Below the pieces are notes generated by a model, which saw nothing but the letters and a program-made list of their open reading frames with translations, searched no databases and was not told the DNA's origin. The translations under genes were made by a program, and so were the position numbers. 64,000 nt of DNA, taken from the NCBI RefSeq assembly GCF_030316135.1, contig NZ_CP128185.1:744001-808000 (forward strand). Direction: 5' to 3'. Positions 62,929 to 64,000 of the stretch are shown here, piece after piece. The first letter of the stretch is position 1; every line of letters starts with the position of its first letter. The stretch comes from Aliiglaciecola sp. LCG003. GTDB lineage: Bacteria > Pseudomonadota > Gammaproteobacteria > Enterobacterales > Alteromonadaceae.

Positions 62929-64000
62929 ATGAACTTAGATAAACAAATCAACCAGCAGGGGCAAACTAATCAGGTCTTGCAGCAACGTAAATCCGCCGTT
63001 ATGGCAAGAGGTCAGGGCAATGTATATCCTGTGTTTGTCAGCCATGCAAAAAATGCCGAAGTGTGGGATGTAGAAAATAATCGCTACATAGATTTTGCTT
63101 CAGGTATTGCGGTGTGCAATACCGGTCATAGTCATCCCACGGTGGTTGAGGCGGTTAAGCAGCAAATGGATAAATTCAGCCATTCTTGCGTAATGGTTAA
63201 TCCCTACGAGGTTGCTGTTTCCTTAGCCGAAAAACTCGTCATGTTAGCGCCGGGTGAGTCACATAAAAAAGCGCTTTTTGTCAGCACAGGTGCAGAAGCG
63301 GTGGAAAACTGTATTAAAATCGCACGAGCTTATACTAAGCGTCGCGGCGTCATTGCCTTTAACGGTGGCTTTCATGGCCGCACTAATATGACCATGGGGT
63401 TGACCGGTAAAATCGCGCCTTACAAGAAAGATTTTGGGCCTTTCCCGGCGGACATCTTTCATGTGCCTTTTCCTAATGCGCTGCGGGGTATCTCAGTTGC
63501 CGATTCGCTAGAAGCACTAAATATCCTGTTTAAGGTGGATATAGCCCCACAAGATATTGCCGCGATTATTATCGAGCCTGTTCAAGGTGAGGGCGGGTTT
63601 TACCAAGCTCCAGCGGAGTTTATGCGTGCCCTTAGAGCGTTGTGTGACGAACATGGCATAGTGCTGATTGCCGACGAAATTCAAACTGGATTTGCCCGTA
63701 CCGGCAAGATGTTCTGTTGTGAGTATGCAGACGTTGAGCCGGATTTAATCACCATGGCCAAGGGTATAGCCGGTGGCCTGCCTTTGGCTGCAGTCGTTGG
63801 CAAAACCCATATTATGGATGCGCCATTACCCGGAGGCCTTGGTGGTACTTACGGCGGATCTCCAGTGGCGTGTGCCGCGGCATTAGCGGTGTTAGACGTA
63901 ATTGAAAATGAAAATCTGCTGCAACACTCTAATCAAATAGGCGCTGAATTTGCCCAGCGATTGGGTGAGCTTCAACGCAACTATCCCGGTTTTATCGCTG
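62929..64000 (+). CDS. gabT: 4-aminobutyrate aminotransferase (partial, runs off right edge)
   Basis: The first 357 residues are present. It is a class III aminotransferase: YIDFASGIAVCNTGHSHP, FVSTGAEAVENCIKIAR, AFNGGFHGRT, the PLP aspartate in VLIADEIQTGFARTG and the Schiff-base Lys in ITMAKGIAGGLPLAAVVG. It converts GABA and 2-oxoglutarate to succinate semialdehyde and glutamate, which GabD then oxidises. GGAG lies 10 bases before the ATG at 62929. The C-terminus lies beyond base 64000. Confidence 0.95.
   Translation, partial: MNLDKQINQQGQTNQVLQQRKSAVMARGQGNVYPVFVSHAKNAEVWDVENNRYIDFASGIAVCNTGHSHPTVVEAVKQQMDKFSHSCVMVNPYEVAVSLAEKLVMLAPGESHKKALFVSTGAEAVENCIKIARAYTKRRGVIAFNGGFHGRTNMTMGLTGKIAPYKKDFGPFPADIFHVPFPNALRGISVADSLEALNILFKVDIAPQDIAAIIIEPVQGEGGFYQAPAEFMRALRALCDEHGIVLIADEIQTGFARTGKMFCCEYADVEPDLITMAKGIAGGLPLAAVVGKTHIMDAPLPGGLGGTYGGSPVACAAALAVLDVIENENLLQHSNQIGAEFAQRLGELQRNYPGFIA

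Overview
The window reads as the chromosome of a marine gammaproteobacterium of the Alteromonadales type (Alteromonas/Glaciecola/Paraglaciecola-like). This rests on gene order and family content: rsgA-psd next to orn, pepA-holC-valS divergent from lptFG, maoP beside an acetolactate synthase operon, a DUF3718 secreted protein, a GlyGly-CTERM surface protein, and a TonB-receptor sugar-utilisation cluster. No species-level marker such as rRNA is present.

Layout. 1-4.5 kb: an edge-truncated glutathione S-transferase, a long U32 (RlhA/TrhP-like) protein, a GNAT acetyltransferase, a VOC protein and a small eight-cysteine zinc-ribbon protein. 4.58-5.90 kb: an intact IS10-like element with matched terminal repeats and a 9-bp target duplication. 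6.0-13.9 kb: a three-gene minus-strand cassette with a YqiJ-like OB-fold membrane protein, a YqiK-like flotillin and a ~1,700-residue AAA+ ATPase. 14.1-23.3 kb: mostly core genes, including a MerC-like protein behind a Zur-like palindrome, glpQ-type phosphodiesterase, EamA transporter, psd, rsgA, orn, tRNA-Gly(GCC), a hotdog-fold protein, maoP and ilvIH. 23.7-32.2 kb: envelope, signalling and membrane genes, including an HPt/HD-GYP fusion, plsC, rraB, a predicted rhombosortase substrate, an SPFH protein with a ribbon-helix-helix partner, and a diguanylate cyclase overlapping a 5'-nucleotidase-like protein whose metal site looks degenerate. 32.3-41.4 kb: valS, holC, pepA, lptF, lptG, a purine permease and an RDD protein. 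41.6-43.9 kb: two unrecognised genes, the second resembling a degenerate HD-GYP protein. 44.1-45.1 kb: tRNA-Leu(CAA), then a non-coding stretch with a 152-bp direct repeat that includes the tRNA 3' end, a hairpin-rich segment and a perfect LacI-type operator.

45.1-60.3 kb is a galactoside-utilisation locus. A TonB receptor would import oligosaccharide, a lipoprotein GH2 beta-galactosidase and a secreted clan GH-A-like enzyme would cleave it, a sodium symporter and a GPH-type carrier would move sugars inward, and GalE/GalT/GalK form the Leloir pathway. A LacI/GalR-type regulator closes the cluster. 60.5-64 kb holds a LysR regulator divergent from gabD and gabT (GABA catabolism), with gabT running off the right edge.

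The items most worth follow-up are the ATPase/flotillin/OB-fold cassette, the overlapping degenerate-nucleotidase/diguanylate-cyclase pair, the duplicated tRNA-Leu tail and the regulatory architecture of the galactoside locus. All function calls come from reading the sequence; no database search was run.
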